DNA of 46,149 nt, from positions 1 to 46,149 of the forward strand of contig NZ_PUBZ01000107.1 of the NCBI RefSeq assembly GCF_003205875.1, written 5' to 3'. The position numbers and the translations under genes are program-made. The DNA comes from Herpetosiphon llansteffanensis. GTDB taxonomy: Bacteria > Chloroflexota > Chloroflexia > Chloroflexales > Herpetosiphonaceae. Positions 8,968 to 17,489 of this stretch are shown one piece after another; the stretch's first letter is position 1; each line of letters begins with the position of its first letter. Under the pieces are notes generated by a model, which saw only the letters and a list, made by a program, of their open reading frames with translations, was not told the DNA's origin and searched no databases.

Positions 8968-9735
8968 TTAAGCGTTATTCCATATGGCAGTACTTAATCG
9001 TTGCACCCAATCAAGGTTGGTCATATCAAAATGCAGCGGCGTAATCGAGACATGGTTGTTGGCCACTGCGCCAAAATCGGTTCCATCGTCGGGCTTGCCT
9101 TCAGGCGCGGCCCCACCAACCCAATAATAGGGGCGGCCACGTGGATCAAGCCGTTTGATCAGCTCGTCGCGATAAATCCGATGGCCCAAGCGGGTAACTT
9201 TGGCATCATTAATAATTTCGGCTGAGCCTTGCGGCACATTCACATTCAACAAAATATCGCTGGGCAATTGCAATTCCATGGCGCTCGCGACGATGCGGCG
9301 TGCCCAAGTGGCGGCCACACTAAAATCGCTGTCCGGCTTGTAGCCATCAACCAGCGAAATTGCGATTGAGCGAATGCCAACCACAAGGCCTTCCATGGCG
9401 GCGGCAACCGTGCCCGAATAGAGCACATCGTGGCCGAGATTGGCCCCAAGGTTGATCCCCGAAACCACCAAATCAGGCCGATGATCGAGCACGCCAAGCA
9501 AGGCCAAGCCAACACAATCGGCGGGCGAACCATCGCAAGCGAGGGCTGGGCTGCCATCTGCAAGCTGTACTTCGTTGATGCGCAGCGGGGCAAACAAGGT
9601 GCGACTATGACTGCCTGCGCTCCAATTGCGCTCAGGCGCAACAACAGTGACACGGCCAAGCTGCTCAAGTTGGCCTTTCAACGCCAACAAGCCAGGGCTA
9701 TGCACACCATCATCATTGGAAAGCAAAATGTTCAT
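8968..9735 (-). CDS. surE: 5'/3'-nucleotidase SurE
   Basis: A 255-residue SurE acid phosphatase, which removes phosphate from nucleoside monophosphates (and exopolyphosphate in some homologues) using a divalent metal. The family hallmarks are present: the N-terminal metal site NDDG (7-10), the SAGSHSRT loop, VSGINLGANLGHDVLYSGTVAAAMEG, and the C-terminal region beginning PDDGTDFGAVANNHVSITPL. The length is normal. The start at 9735 has GAGGAG a few bases upstream. It is the first gene of a three-gene minus-strand operon: its TAA is immediately followed by the ATG of the PP2C-like gene, then ychF. A hairpin upstream (9812-9837) separates it from the PBP gene. Confidence 0.96.
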   Translation of the reverse strand: MNILLSNDDGVHSPGLLALKGQLEQLGRVTVVAPERNWSAGSHSRTLFAPLRINEVQLADGSPALACDGSPADCVGLALLGVLDHRPDLVVSGINLGANLGHDVLYSGTVAAAMEGLVVGIRSIAISLVDGYKPDSDFSVAATWARRIVASAMELQLPSDILLNVNVPQGSAEIINDAKVTRLGHRIYRDELIKRLDPRGRPYYWVGGAAPEGKPDDGTDFGAVANNHVSITPLHFDMTNLDWVQRLSTAIWNNA

Positions 9736-9810
9736 GATCGCTCCTCAGGCCACCAGAGCCTGCTCATTCGCGGGCATTATAGGGCATTATGCCACGACAT
9801 GCCAAACGCC

Positions 9811-9838
9811 AAGCGCTTGTCGTTGCCAACAAGCGCTC
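9811..9838 (-). terminator. Hairpin after the penicillin-binding protein gene
   Basis: AGCGCTTGT (9812-9820) and ACAAGCGCT (9829-9837) form a perfect 9-bp stem with an 8-base loop, shortly after the PBP stop on the minus strand. Only a weak T-rich stretch follows (GGCGTTTGGC), so it may be an inefficient intrinsic terminator or a 3' stabiliser. Confidence 0.5.
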
Positions 9839-9849
9839 GGTTGCTCAAT

Positions 9850-12800
9850 TTAGGGCGTTACCACAGGGGTTGGTTGTGGTTGTTCCGGTATCGGCGATGG
9901 CTCAACGACTGGCGTTGGCTCAACAATAATTGTTGTTGGCACTGGCAACACCGGCGTTGGCTGCGCTGGAGTGGTTGGTTGCGCTGGTGGCGCGGTTGGC
10001 TGGCTGGTATCCGGCGAGCGAATACCCAAAATAATTACGGTGTTGAGATCCACCGCCGAGCCAACCCCGGGCAAACTACTGACCACCGCATAAGCTGGAT
10101 ATTGATCAAAAACGGGGCCAAGTCGATCGCGGCCTTGATAATCGACCACAATCTTATCTGGTGCAAAGCCCAAGTTCATCAAGATCTGGCGAGCTTGGTT
10201 TTCGCCGTAGCCAACCAAATTTGGCATTTGCACTTGGCCCGGCCCCAAAATTGGCGCGGTCGGGGTCAGTGGGTCAGGCGTTGGTGTGCCAGGCGTTGGC
10301 GTTGGCGCAACCGCATCGCAGCTTGGCAACTTATCGGGATCAACCGCCACCGGCGAATCTTCGCCATTATCGTTGCGATCGCTGGTATAGCCCTTCCATT
10401 TGCTCAGATCGATCCGTTCGTCGTCGTTACTTTCTGGCAACTTCCAAACATAAATCGATGAGATCGCACCTTCTGGATAGTCAGCACCAGCAACTGGGCG
10501 ACAATAGGTTGATGTTTCTTTGCCCTCAGCATCAGTTGTGGTGAGTCTGACCACCGAGATTTTTTCGTACAGGTCACAGCGCCCACCTGAGTCCAAGCCA
10601 TCGATAAACAGCTCGTCGGTGCGCCCACCGAATGGGCCTGGAATTTCGCAAATTTCCTCGCGATAGACACCAGGATACGATTTTGCAAAGCTTTGGGGCA
10701 TAGCATCGATGCCGCCATAGAAGCCAGCCAAGCGATTCATAATGGTGTCGTTGGCAAACATTGCTTCCATCGTGCGCGCCCAAATCACACCACCACCTTG
10801 GGTACTTTCCACTTGGGCAGTTTGTTCGTTGTTGTTATTGCCCGTCCAGACCGTTACCGTGACAAATGGCGTAAAGCCCGAAGCCCAAGCATCGCGAAAA
10901 TCGTTGGTCGTACCGGTTTTGACCGCTGCTGGCAACGAAAGTTTCAAGATGCTGTTGGTGCCGAAAATCGGGCGACGCGCTTCGTTGTCGCTAATCATAT
11001 TGGTGATGATGTGGTTCAAGCGTCCATCAACACATTGGGTTCCATTCGGCAAACGCGCACCCAAGCGATAATCTTCGCCATCTGGAATCACACATTTGCT
11101 GGTATCGCTGACGGCATCGCTCTCTGGGTTGGCGAGCGGGGTAGGCTTGAATTCTTCCAAGGTTTTGCCGCGCGCATCGGTAATTTTGAGAATTGGGGTT
11201 GGCGCAAAATAACGGCCACCGCTAGCAACCGTATTGTAGGCTGTCGCCAAATCCAACGGCGTAACTTCGCCACCACCAAGGGTCAGCGCCAAACCATAAT
11301 AACCAGGATCGTTGGCCAACACGTTGGGCGAAATCCCTAAGCGATGCAACAAATTCAAAGTTTCAGGAATCCCTGCTGCCTTCAGACCTTTGACCGCTGG
11401 AATATTCAGCGAGTTGGCAACCGCCGTGCGCGCGCGCAACGGGCCATGGAATTGATTATCAAAGTTTTGCGGCTCGTATTTTACCCCGCGTGGATTGAAG
11501 ATCGTTGGCACATCCCACAAGACGCTGGCAGGGGTAATGCCCCGTTCGCCCTTGGTCGCAACATATTGCTCCATGCCCGAAAGATAGGTGAATGGCTTCA
11601 AGGCCGAGCCTGGTTGACGCAAGGCAGTGGTAACGTTCACCTTGCCATCAAGCACGTTGCCCTCTTCGCCTGGCGTTGTCGTCGTTTCGGAAAGATCATA
11701 GCCAATTGAGCCAACCATGGCCAGAATTTGGCCCGTGTTCGGCTGCATGACCACCACTGCCGCATTGTGAATATTGCGTTCAGCATCGTTGAGTTCCTGA
11801 ATCCGAGTGTAGGCGATGGTTTGGGCCAAATCTTGGGTTTGCAAATCGAGGGTTGTGGTGATGTTCAGACCACCATTCGAAACCACCTCAGCGCCATAGC
11901 GTTGTTGCAAATAATCTTTGACATAGAAAACAAAGTGTGGTGCTAACAAACTGACTTCAGGCTTATCAAACTGTAAATCGGTCGCGACCGCAGCCCGTGC
12001 TTCGCGCTCAGTCACATAATTGTTGCGCACCATTTGGCGCAGCACTTCGATCTGGCGGCCTTTTGGTGGCACAATCTCGCCTTTAACATCGTTGGCAAGA
12101 TCGTACATTGGGTCGAGCCAGACATCCTTGGGCAATTTGATCCCTTTGAGCACTAACTTATCATCAAGCCAAGGCATTGGATCATAGGTCGTTGGCAGCT
12201 GGGGAATCCCGCCAAGCAACGACGATTGCGCCATATCGAGATCTTTAGCATCAATCCCGAAATAGTTTTGGGCGGCAGCCTGAACGCCATACGACAAGTT
12301 GCCATAGGGAATTTCGTTGAGGTAGAGTTCGAGAATTTCGTTTTTGCTATAAACCGTATTCAGCTCTTGGGCCAAGATAATTTCTTTAACTTTACGGCTA
12401 TAGACGTTGGGATCTTGGCGTTCCTCAGGGGTCAGCACAATTAAGCGCACAACCTGTTGGGTAATGGTTGAAGCACCACCAGCACCGACGCTTTGTTGGG
12501 TGATGTTGGCGAAAGTTGCCCGCGCAATACTGAAGTAGTTCACGCCAGAGTTTTCAAAGAACGAAGCATCTTCGGCAGCGACCGTTGCATTAATCAAATG
12601 CTTAGAAACTTCATCGAGATTGACCGGAGTTCGCCGACCTTCACCGACAAATTCATACAGCAATGTGCCATTGCGATCATAAATTTTCGAGGCTTGAAAG
12701 GCGGTATAGGTATGAATTTGATCAAGCCGTGGCTTCAAGTTGGCGGCAATTCCATTGTAGGTAACGGCCATTGCCACCCCAGCAACAGCCATAAATACCA

Positions 12801-12945
12801 GCCCAACTACCAGCAAGCCCATAAAAGCAATGCCGATGCGGCGGCCCATCGAGCGCGGAGCGCCCTTGTTGCCAAGCCGCGAGGGAATAAAACGTGTTGT
12901 TCGGCGTTGTCGCCGTGATATTGCATTACGAGTTGTTTGACGCAT
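9850..12945 (-). CDS. Class A penicillin-binding protein (PBP1A family) with PASTA domain
   Basis: A 1031-residue bifunctional peptidoglycan synthase. After a basic cytoplasmic tail there is one membrane anchor (about 35-58), then a GT51 glycosyltransferase domain with catalytic E125 in AAEDASFF and the GGASTITQQ motif. A transpeptidase domain follows with S447-x-x-K450 (GSALKPF), S512-x-N514 and K676-T-G678. Near the C-terminus a Pro/Thr linker leads into a PASTA domain (VQMPNLVGYGENQARQIL, about 905-975), which in this family binds cell-wall fragments, then a long Pro/Thr/Gln tail. Start choice is uncertain: ATG at 12945 lies 12 bases after AAAGGGG, and a GTG at 12954 is closer. It is transcribed alone, with a hairpin downstream. 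Confidence 0.94.
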   Translation of the reverse strand: MRQTTRNAISRRQRRTTRFIPSRLGNKGAPRSMGRRIGIAFMGLLVVGLVFMAVAGVAMAVTYNGIAANLKPRLDQIHTYTAFQASKIYDRNGTLLYEFVGEGRRTPVNLDEVSKHLINATVAAEDASFFENSGVNYFSIARATFANITQQSVGAGGASTITQQVVRLIVLTPEERQDPNVYSRKVKEIILAQELNTVYSKNEILELYLNEIPYGNLSYGVQAAAQNYFGIDAKDLDMAQSSLLGGIPQLPTTYDPMPWLDDKLVLKGIKLPKDVWLDPMYDLANDVKGEIVPPKGRQIEVLRQMVRNNYVTEREARAAVATDLQFDKPEVSLLAPHFVFYVKDYLQQRYGAEVVSNGGLNITTTLDLQTQDLAQTIAYTRIQELNDAERNIHNAAVVVMQPNTGQILAMVGSIGYDLSETTTTPGEEGNVLDGKVNVTTALRQPGSALKPFTYLSGMEQYVATKGERGITPASVLWDVPTIFNPRGVKYEPQNFDNQFHGPLRARTAVANSLNIPAVKGLKAAGIPETLNLLHRLGISPNVLANDPGYYGLALTLGGGEVTPLDLATAYNTVASGGRYFAPTPILKITDARGKTLEEFKPTPLANPESDAVSDTSKCVIPDGEDYRLGARLPNGTQCVDGRLNHIITNMISDNEARRPIFGTNSILKLSLPAAVKTGTTNDFRDAWASGFTPFVTVTVWTGNNNNEQTAQVESTQGGGVIWARTMEAMFANDTIMNRLAGFYGGIDAMPQSFAKSYPGVYREEICEIPGPFGGRTDELFIDGLDSGGRCDLYEKISVVRLTTTDAEGKETSTYCRPVAGADYPEGAISSIYVWKLPESNDDERIDLSKWKGYTSDRNDNGEDSPVAVDPDKLPSCDAVAPTPTPGTPTPDPLTPTAPILGPGQVQMPNLVGYGENQARQILMNLGFAPDKIVVDYQGRDRLGPVFDQYPAYAVVSSLPGVGSAVDLNTVIILGIRSPDTSQPTAPPAQPTTPAQPTPVLPVPTTIIVEPTPVVEPSPIPEQPQPTPVVTP

Positions 12946-13086
12946 AGTAGACACATACCCCTTTGAATTCGGTGTGTGGTCGCTGGATATATAACAAGGC
13001 GGCTCGCGCCGCCTCGGATATTCTACCATGCTCAAGTTAGGAAGTTGCAAAAATTGCGACTTTTTCAGCTCTCCATCAGTTGAACA

Positions 13087-13596
13087 TCAGGCAAGCGCAG
13101 GGGCTAAACGGGCCATGGTATAGGCATCGACCAGCTTGCCGCCGCGATAGGCGTAGTTGCGCAAGGTGCCTTCGACCGCAAAATCAAAGCGCTTGTAGAG
13201 CGTAATTGCTGGCGTATTGTCGGTAAACACCACAATTTCGAGCCGGCTTAAACCAAGCCAATTTTCGGCCAAATCGATGATCGCAGCCATCAAAGCTGCG
13301 CCAATGCCGCGGCCTTGGTAATCGTCGCGCACCGCTAGCTCCAAATCGCCTGCATGGCGGCGACGGCCCTCACCAATTTCAAGGCTAATTACGCCCACAA
13401 CCATGGCATCGATGGTGGCAACCAAGCGTGGCGTTTCGGTATCGGGATTTTCAACCCGCCGCCGCCAAACATCCTGCGCTGGAAATGGCACGTGCAATGA
13501 TCCATCAAGCACGTTTGGCCCGCTAAATATGGTCGCAAGGTCAAGGTAATCATCTGGCTCCAAGGCCCGAATGATAATATCCAAGGTTTTACTCAT
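13087..13596 (-). CDS. GNAT family N-acetyltransferase
   Basis: A 169-residue GCN5-related acetyltransferase. The acetyl-CoA pyrophosphate loop is visible as VRDDYQGRGIGAALM (about 90-104), preceded by the long strand-turn VGVISLEIGEG...GDLELAV and followed by a typical C-terminal GNAT half (LEIVVFTDNTPAITLYKRFDFAVEGTLR...AYTMARL). This pattern is closest to the RimJ/RimL-like or small-molecule acetyltransferase groups; the substrate cannot be predicted. It starts 21 bases after the fni stop and is the last gene of the NYN-fni-GNAT operon. No terminator with a T-run is evident downstream. Confidence 0.88.
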   Translation of the reverse strand: MSKTLDIIIRALEPDDYLDLATIFSGPNVLDGSLHVPFPAQDVWRRRVENPDTETPRLVATIDAMVVGVISLEIGEGRRRHAGDLELAVRDDYQGRGIGAALMAAIIDLAENWLGLSRLEIVVFTDNTPAITLYKRFDFAVEGTLRNYAYRGGKLVDAYTMARLAPALA

Positions 13597-13617
13597 GAAA
13601 CTACTTTCTCGAAAAAC

Positions 13618-14652
13618 TTAGCTAACACGATATAAGGGTGTTTGGCGCAAGGCGGCCAAATCTGCCGCGCCAGTACAAAACATACTGATGCGCAATTGCG
13701 CAATAATTGCCGCAATGGCTGCATGAACTGCATCGCTGCCGCCCTTGTTTTGGGCCAATAAATTTGGCGCAGCCGATGCACCCAAATCAGCGCCAAGCGC
13801 AATTGCTTTGGCAATATCCAGCCCGCTGCGCACGCCACCAGAGCCAATAATACCAATTGTTGGCAAGGCTGCGCGCACCTGTTTAATTGCTTCGGTGGTG
13901 GGAATACCCCAACCAGCAAATGTGGCGGCAATGCCTTGTCCAGCCTGCGTATGCTGGCGAAAGCGTTCAACTTCGCTCCAACTGGTGCCACCAGCACCAG
14001 CCACATCGATCGCCTGCACGCCAGCCTCGACCAAACGCTTGGCCGCTTTGCCGCCAATGCCGTTGCCAACTTCTTTGGCAATCACTGGCACGGGCAAGGC
14101 CCGACAAAGCGCCTCAATTTTAGTCAATAAGCCAGCAAAATTGGTATCGCCTTCTGGCTGCACTGCCTCTTGCAAGGCATTAAAATGCAAAATCAGCGCA
14201 TCGGCCTCAATCATATCAACGGCGCGTTGGCATTGCTCGATGCCATAGCCATAGTTGAGTTGCACCGCACCCAAATTAGCAAACAAGGCAATATCAGGCG
14301 CGACCCGCCGCACTTGATATGACGAAGCCAAGCTGGGGTCGAAGATGGCCGCTCGTTGCGAGCCAACGCCCATCGCCACACCCAAGGCTTGAGCTGCTTC
14401 GGCCAATTGTAAATTAATTTCCTCGGTTGGGGCAGCGCCACCAGTCATCGAGCTAATTAAAAATGGAGCTTTGAGCTGCTTGCCCAAAAACGTGGTGCTC
14501 AAATCAATGCTGTGCATATCCAATTCTGGCAGGGCATCGTGTTCAAAATGATAGCTGCCAAAGCCAGTTGTAATGCCTTTGGCGTTCACATCTTCGTTGA
14601 TCACAATATTAACATGATCGATTTTGCGGCCTTCGGTTGCAGTTTCTGTCAT
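13618..14652 (-). CDS. fni: Type 2 isopentenyl-diphosphate delta-isomerase
   Basis: A 344-residue FMN-dependent IDI-2, which interconverts isopentenyl and dimethylallyl diphosphate for isoprenoid synthesis. Recognition rests on PFLISSMTGG near residue 65, GVAMGVGSQRAAI near 90-102, the NAD(P)H/FMN-site segment VIAKEVGNGIGGKAAKRLVEAGVQAIDVAGAGGTSW, and the C-terminal GSGGVRSGLDIAKAIALGADLG phosphate-binding region of the TIM barrel. Length matches the family. It starts 12 bases after the stop of the NYN gene and 21 bases before the GNAT gene, indicating an operon. Type 2 isomerases are common in organisms using the mevalonate route, but no other isoprenoid gene is in the window. Confidence 0.95.
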   Translation of the reverse strand: MTETATEGRKIDHVNIVINEDVNAKGITTGFGSYHFEHDALPELDMHSIDLSTTFLGKQLKAPFLISSMTGGAAPTEEINLQLAEAAQALGVAMGVGSQRAAIFDPSLASSYQVRRVAPDIALFANLGAVQLNYGYGIEQCQRAVDMIEADALILHFNALQEAVQPEGDTNFAGLLTKIEALCRALPVPVIAKEVGNGIGGKAAKRLVEAGVQAIDVAGAGGTSWSEVERFRQHTQAGQGIAATFAGWGIPTTEAIKQVRAALPTIGIIGSGGVRSGLDIAKAIALGADLGASAAPNLLAQNKGGSDAVHAAIAAIIAQLRISMFCTGAADLAALRQTPLYRVS

Positions 14653-14664
14653 GATCCAGCCTCG

Positions 14665-15462
14665 TTATTCCTCATCAGCCCCAAAAAATTCAAGCCATTC
14701 GTCGATCTCATCGGGATGCACTGGCGGCGGTGGTTTGTGCAACCGTTCGCCGGTGCTTGCCTGCGGGTTTTTGCTACCGCGCGAGAGCCGTGGCCGTCCA
14801 TCAGCATCACGCGGAATTGGGTCGGGCTGATCTTTGCGGCGCGGCGGAAGTTGCCAACGCTCAGGCGGTTGTGGCACAACAATTGGTTTAGCAGCCTGGG
14901 GCGAACGCCGTTTAGCTTGCGTACCAGTGCGCTGTTGGCTTGGGTGGTTTGGCTTGGGTTTGCGCGTCAGATCAACTTTGCTCTCGGCGCTTTCTTTATC
15001 AAAGCCAAAAAAATCCAGCCATTCTGGCAACTGATCTTGGCGCACATGAGCATGCATCTCTTGATGAGTCGGCGCATTCGGATCAGCAGCACCCATCGAT
15101 TCGAGCAGGGCAGCAAAATCGCGGGCGTTAATCACCCGTGCGCCAACCGCATCGGCCACATAGGTAATCGCGCGGTCGGATGAAACCAGCACCCATTCGC
15201 TTGCTCGTGATAAACGCACAAGTTGCGATTTGATCATCTCGTCTGCATCGCTTGGTGAGCGGGCAAAACGCACAGTTACGCCACCGCCGCCAAGCGTGCG
15301 CTGGGTATATTGGCCGCGGTCAAAGACCACCGAAACGCTGACTTTGCGCGTAATTGCAAAGCGTTGCAACAATTGCACTAATTTTGCTTCGTCATCAGGA
15401 TCATTGAGGCGAATCGTCGCCAGTTGGCCAATTAAATTATGGCCATCAATTAAGTAGGGCAT
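14665..15462 (-). CDS. NYN-domain (YacP-like) predicted ribonuclease with C-terminal tail
   Basis: A 265-residue protein whose first ~130 residues are a NYN/PIN-fold domain of the YacP (Rae1) type: LIDGHNL at 4-10 with metal-ligand D6, the SVVFDRG strand, SDADEMIK, and VSSDRAITYVADAVGARVI. YacP relatives are endoribonucleases acting on mRNA or rRNA. The rest is a basic, Pro-rich, probably disordered tail. It carries the same short motif twice: EWLDFFG around W148 and EWLEFFG around W256, the latter at the extreme C-terminus. These may be docking peptides. It is the first gene of a minus-strand operon (fni 12 bases downstream) and diverges from the HD gene. The start is supported by the conserved MPYLIDGHN N-terminus. 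Confidence 0.85.
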   Translation of the reverse strand: MPYLIDGHNLIGQLATIRLNDPDDEAKLVQLLQRFAITRKVSVSVVFDRGQYTQRTLGGGGVTVRFARSPSDADEMIKSQLVRLSRASEWVLVSSDRAITYVADAVGARVINARDFAALLESMGAADPNAPTHQEMHAHVRQDQLPEWLDFFGFDKESAESKVDLTRKPKPNHPSQQRTGTQAKRRSPQAAKPIVVPQPPERWQLPPRRKDQPDPIPRDADGRPRLSRGSKNPQASTGERLHKPPPPVHPDEIDEWLEFFGADEE

Positions 15463-15487
15463 ACACAGCCTCGGTTGGTTGTTTGTA

Positions 15488-15513
15488 TGATCCCCGTAGC
15501 CTACGGGCGATCA
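15488..15513. promoter_or_regulatory. Palindrome in the NYN/HD divergent promoter region
   Basis: TGATC-CCCGTAG is followed, after one base, by CTACGGGCGATCA, an inverted repeat with one bulged base. It sits in the 228-bp region between the divergently transcribed NYN and HD-hydrolase genes. It could be an operator or part of a hairpin in the leader; there is no direct evidence for binding. Confidence 0.35.
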
Positions 15514-15690
15514 GCGTTTTTAGTTTTCACTGCTGCGCTCGTAGAACGCGGATACAGCATATTGACGCTCGAAATGCCATGTGCCAGCGCTTGTCACAAT
15601 GCTATAGGATATACATCATAACAAATAATTGGCTTGCTGGGCGGTCTTAATTTGGTTGTTTGCGGTTAATTGTACGTCAAGGAGCAGGAT

Positions 15691-16758
15691 ATGCAGCATC
15701 AATCTGTGCGGCAATTGTTTGAAGCAGCAGAAATTGGAAGTTTATCGCCATTGGCGGCCTATAGCGCGAACGCCAAACGCGATCAGCCTGAGCCAGCCTC
15801 GCCAGTGCGCACCGAGTTTCAGCGCGATCGCGACCGAATTTTGCATTCCAAGGCATTTCGACGGCTGAAACATAAAACCCAAGTTTTTATTGCACCGATC
15901 GGCGATCACTATCGCACCCGTTTAACCCACACACTCGAAGTAACCCAAATTGCGCGCACGATTGGCCGCGCTTTGCTACTCAACGAAGATTTGATCGAAG
16001 CCATTGGCTTAGGCCACGATTTGGGTCACACGCCATTTGGTCATGCAGGCGAGGCCGCGTTGGCCAAAGCGATTGGCCGCAGATTTCGCCACAACGAGCA
16101 AAGCGTGCGCGTGGTTGAGTTGTTGGAGAAACATGGCGAGGGTCTGAATTTAACCCAGCAAGTGCGCGAAGGCATTTATTCGCACTCCAAATCGCGCAAA
16201 GATATTACCACCGCAACCTGGGGCACAGCCTCAACGCTCGAAGGCCAAATTATTAAATTGGCTGATAGCGTGGCCTACATTAACCATGACATTGATGATG
16301 CAATGCGGGCTGGCATTTTGCAGCTGAATGATTTGCCCAGCGCCTATGTTGCCATGCTTGGCACAACCCACGCCGAGCGCATCAATACCATGGTCTGCGA
16401 TATGATCGACCATAATTGGTGGGCACGCGGCGAGCAACCAGCTCCCAGCGATTTGGCGATTAGCATGAGCCCGCAAATTTTAGAGGCCACCAACGGCGTA
16501 CGCGAATATATGTATGCCAATGTCTACCTGCGCGGCCCGGCCAAAACCGAAGATGGCAAGGTCGATTATGTCATCAACACCTTGTATGAATATTATTGCA
16601 AGCATCCCGAGGCCGTGCCCAGCGATCTGCTGGCAATTTGCCAACAACGCGGCGAGCCAGTCGAACGCGCAGTAATCGATTATATTGCTGGCATGACCGA
16701 CCGCTATGCGCTCAAAAAATTCAACGATCTGTTTATTCCCAAAACGTGGGATATGTAG
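15691..16758 (+). CDS. dGTPase-like HD-domain triphosphohydrolase
   Basis: A 355-residue HD-superfamily protein of the deoxyguanosinetriphosphate triphosphohydrolase-like group, which cleaves dNTPs to deoxynucleosides and triphosphate. Visible motifs are RTEFQRDRDRILHSKAFRRLKHKTQVF (about 40-66), then HD-domain metal ligands H80 (RLTHTLEV) and H109-D110 (GLGHDLGHTPFGHAGE), and a later D in IIKLADSVAYINHDIDDA. It is shorter than E. coli Dgt (about 505 residues) and fits the shorter dGTPase-like clade, whose nucleotide preference varies. The start at 15691 is chosen over a TTG 21 bases upstream because AAGGAG lies six bases before it. It stands alone, with repeat DNA downstream. Confidence 0.93.
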   Translation: MQHQSVRQLFEAAEIGSLSPLAAYSANAKRDQPEPASPVRTEFQRDRDRILHSKAFRRLKHKTQVFIAPIGDHYRTRLTHTLEVTQIARTIGRALLLNEDLIEAIGLGHDLGHTPFGHAGEAALAKAIGRRFRHNEQSVRVVELLEKHGEGLNLTQQVREGIYSHSKSRKDITTATWGTASTLEGQIIKLADSVAYINHDIDDAMRAGILQLNDLPSAYVAMLGTTHAERINTMVCDMIDHNWWARGEQPAPSDLAISMSPQILEATNGVREYMYANVYLRGPAKTEDGKVDYVINTLYEYYCKHPEAVPSDLLAICQQRGEPVERAVIDYIAGMTDRYALKKFNDLFIPKTWDM

Positions 16759-17257
16759 AACGAGGGGGCAGGGTTCAGGGACTAGGGGCTAGGGGCTAGG
16801 GGCCAGAAGTTAAGCTATGGGCTGTTGGCTTTTGGAGATGTAGTGGAAGGTACGATCAACGCAGAGGCGCAGAGAACGAAACCACGAAGAGCACGAAGGA
16901 CACGAAGGTTAAGTTTTTTTGGTTACAGATTGTACAGATTATTTTGATTCGGGTTCCAATAGCTCTCACTTCTCTGCGCCTCTGCGTTAAGGATTGGGTA
17001 AACGCTTGAAGGCTTATAAATGTCATAGAAATGATAAACCTCAACTTTGTGCTCTTCGTGTCCTTCGTGGTTAAATAAAGCCAAAAGCCTATAGCCTCGT
17101 CCTTCGTGCTCTTCGTGTCCTTCGTGGTTAAACAAAACCTGATCCCTGATCCCTAGCCCCCGACCCCCAACACCCGATCCCTCGTTCTATATTCTTGGTT
17201 TATAATAGCGATCTATTGATACTTGACTAGACACAGCCAACTGTGGAGGTTTACCAG
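16759..17257. repeat. Gene-free region built of dispersed repeat modules
   Basis: About 500 bases without a gene. From left to right: GGGGCTAGGGGCTAGGGG runs (about 16765-16803); ACGCAGAGGCGCAGAG (16858-16873) with its inverse CTCTGCGCCTCTGCGT (about 16972-16987); CACGAAGGACACGAAGG (about 16895-16911) and its inverse CTTCGTGTCCTTCGTGG, at about 17053 and again near 17112; then CCCTGATCCCTAGCCCCC-type runs to about 17184. The same modules recur at 28050-28390. A TATAAT at 17201-17206, without a clear -35, is a candidate -10 element for secG. Confidence 0.75.
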
Positions 17258-17485
17258 GTGCAAACGTATTTGTTTTCGGCAGAAGTTGTTTTGGGGATTG
17301 CCTTGATTGCTTTGGTGCTTTTACAAGCCAAAGGCAATAGCGCCAGTGTGTTGGGTGGCCGCAACACCTCAGCCGCCTATCGAACCCGTCGCGGCGTTGA
17401 AAAAACCCTGTTTAGCGTAACGATTGTGATCGCCAGCGTATTGATTCTCTTGGCGCTGTTGCATCCCTTCTTATTAACAGTCTAA
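17258..17485 (+). CDS. secG: Protein translocase subunit SecG
   Basis: A 75-residue two-helix membrane protein matching SecG, the accessory subunit of the SecYEG export channel. The first membrane segment is about 2-22 (AEVVLGIALIALVLLQAKGN), followed by the conserved cytoplasmic loop with SVLGGRNTSAAYRTRRGVEKTLFSV, and a second segment about 50-72. The GTG start at 17258 is chosen because GGAGGT ends seven bases before it; a GTG 15 bases upstream overlaps that ribosome-binding site. The gene for a peptide-binding protein starts four bases after its stop, so the two are probably co-transcribed. Confidence 0.92.
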   Translation: MQTYLFSAEVVLGIALIALVLLQAKGNSASVLGGRNTSAAYRTRRGVEKTLFSVTIVIASVLILLALLHPFLLTV

Positions 17486-17489
17486 GCGT

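Noticed and set aside
9430-10461. A long plus-strand reading frame opposite the surE and PBP genes
   Set aside because: It lies antisense to two well-supported genes, its protein is Trp/Arg-rich low complexity from the reversed Pro/Thr tail and has no recognisable motif.
14512-15183. A plus-strand frame of 223 codons over fni and the NYN gene
   Set aside because: It is the antisense of two solid genes and shows no family features.
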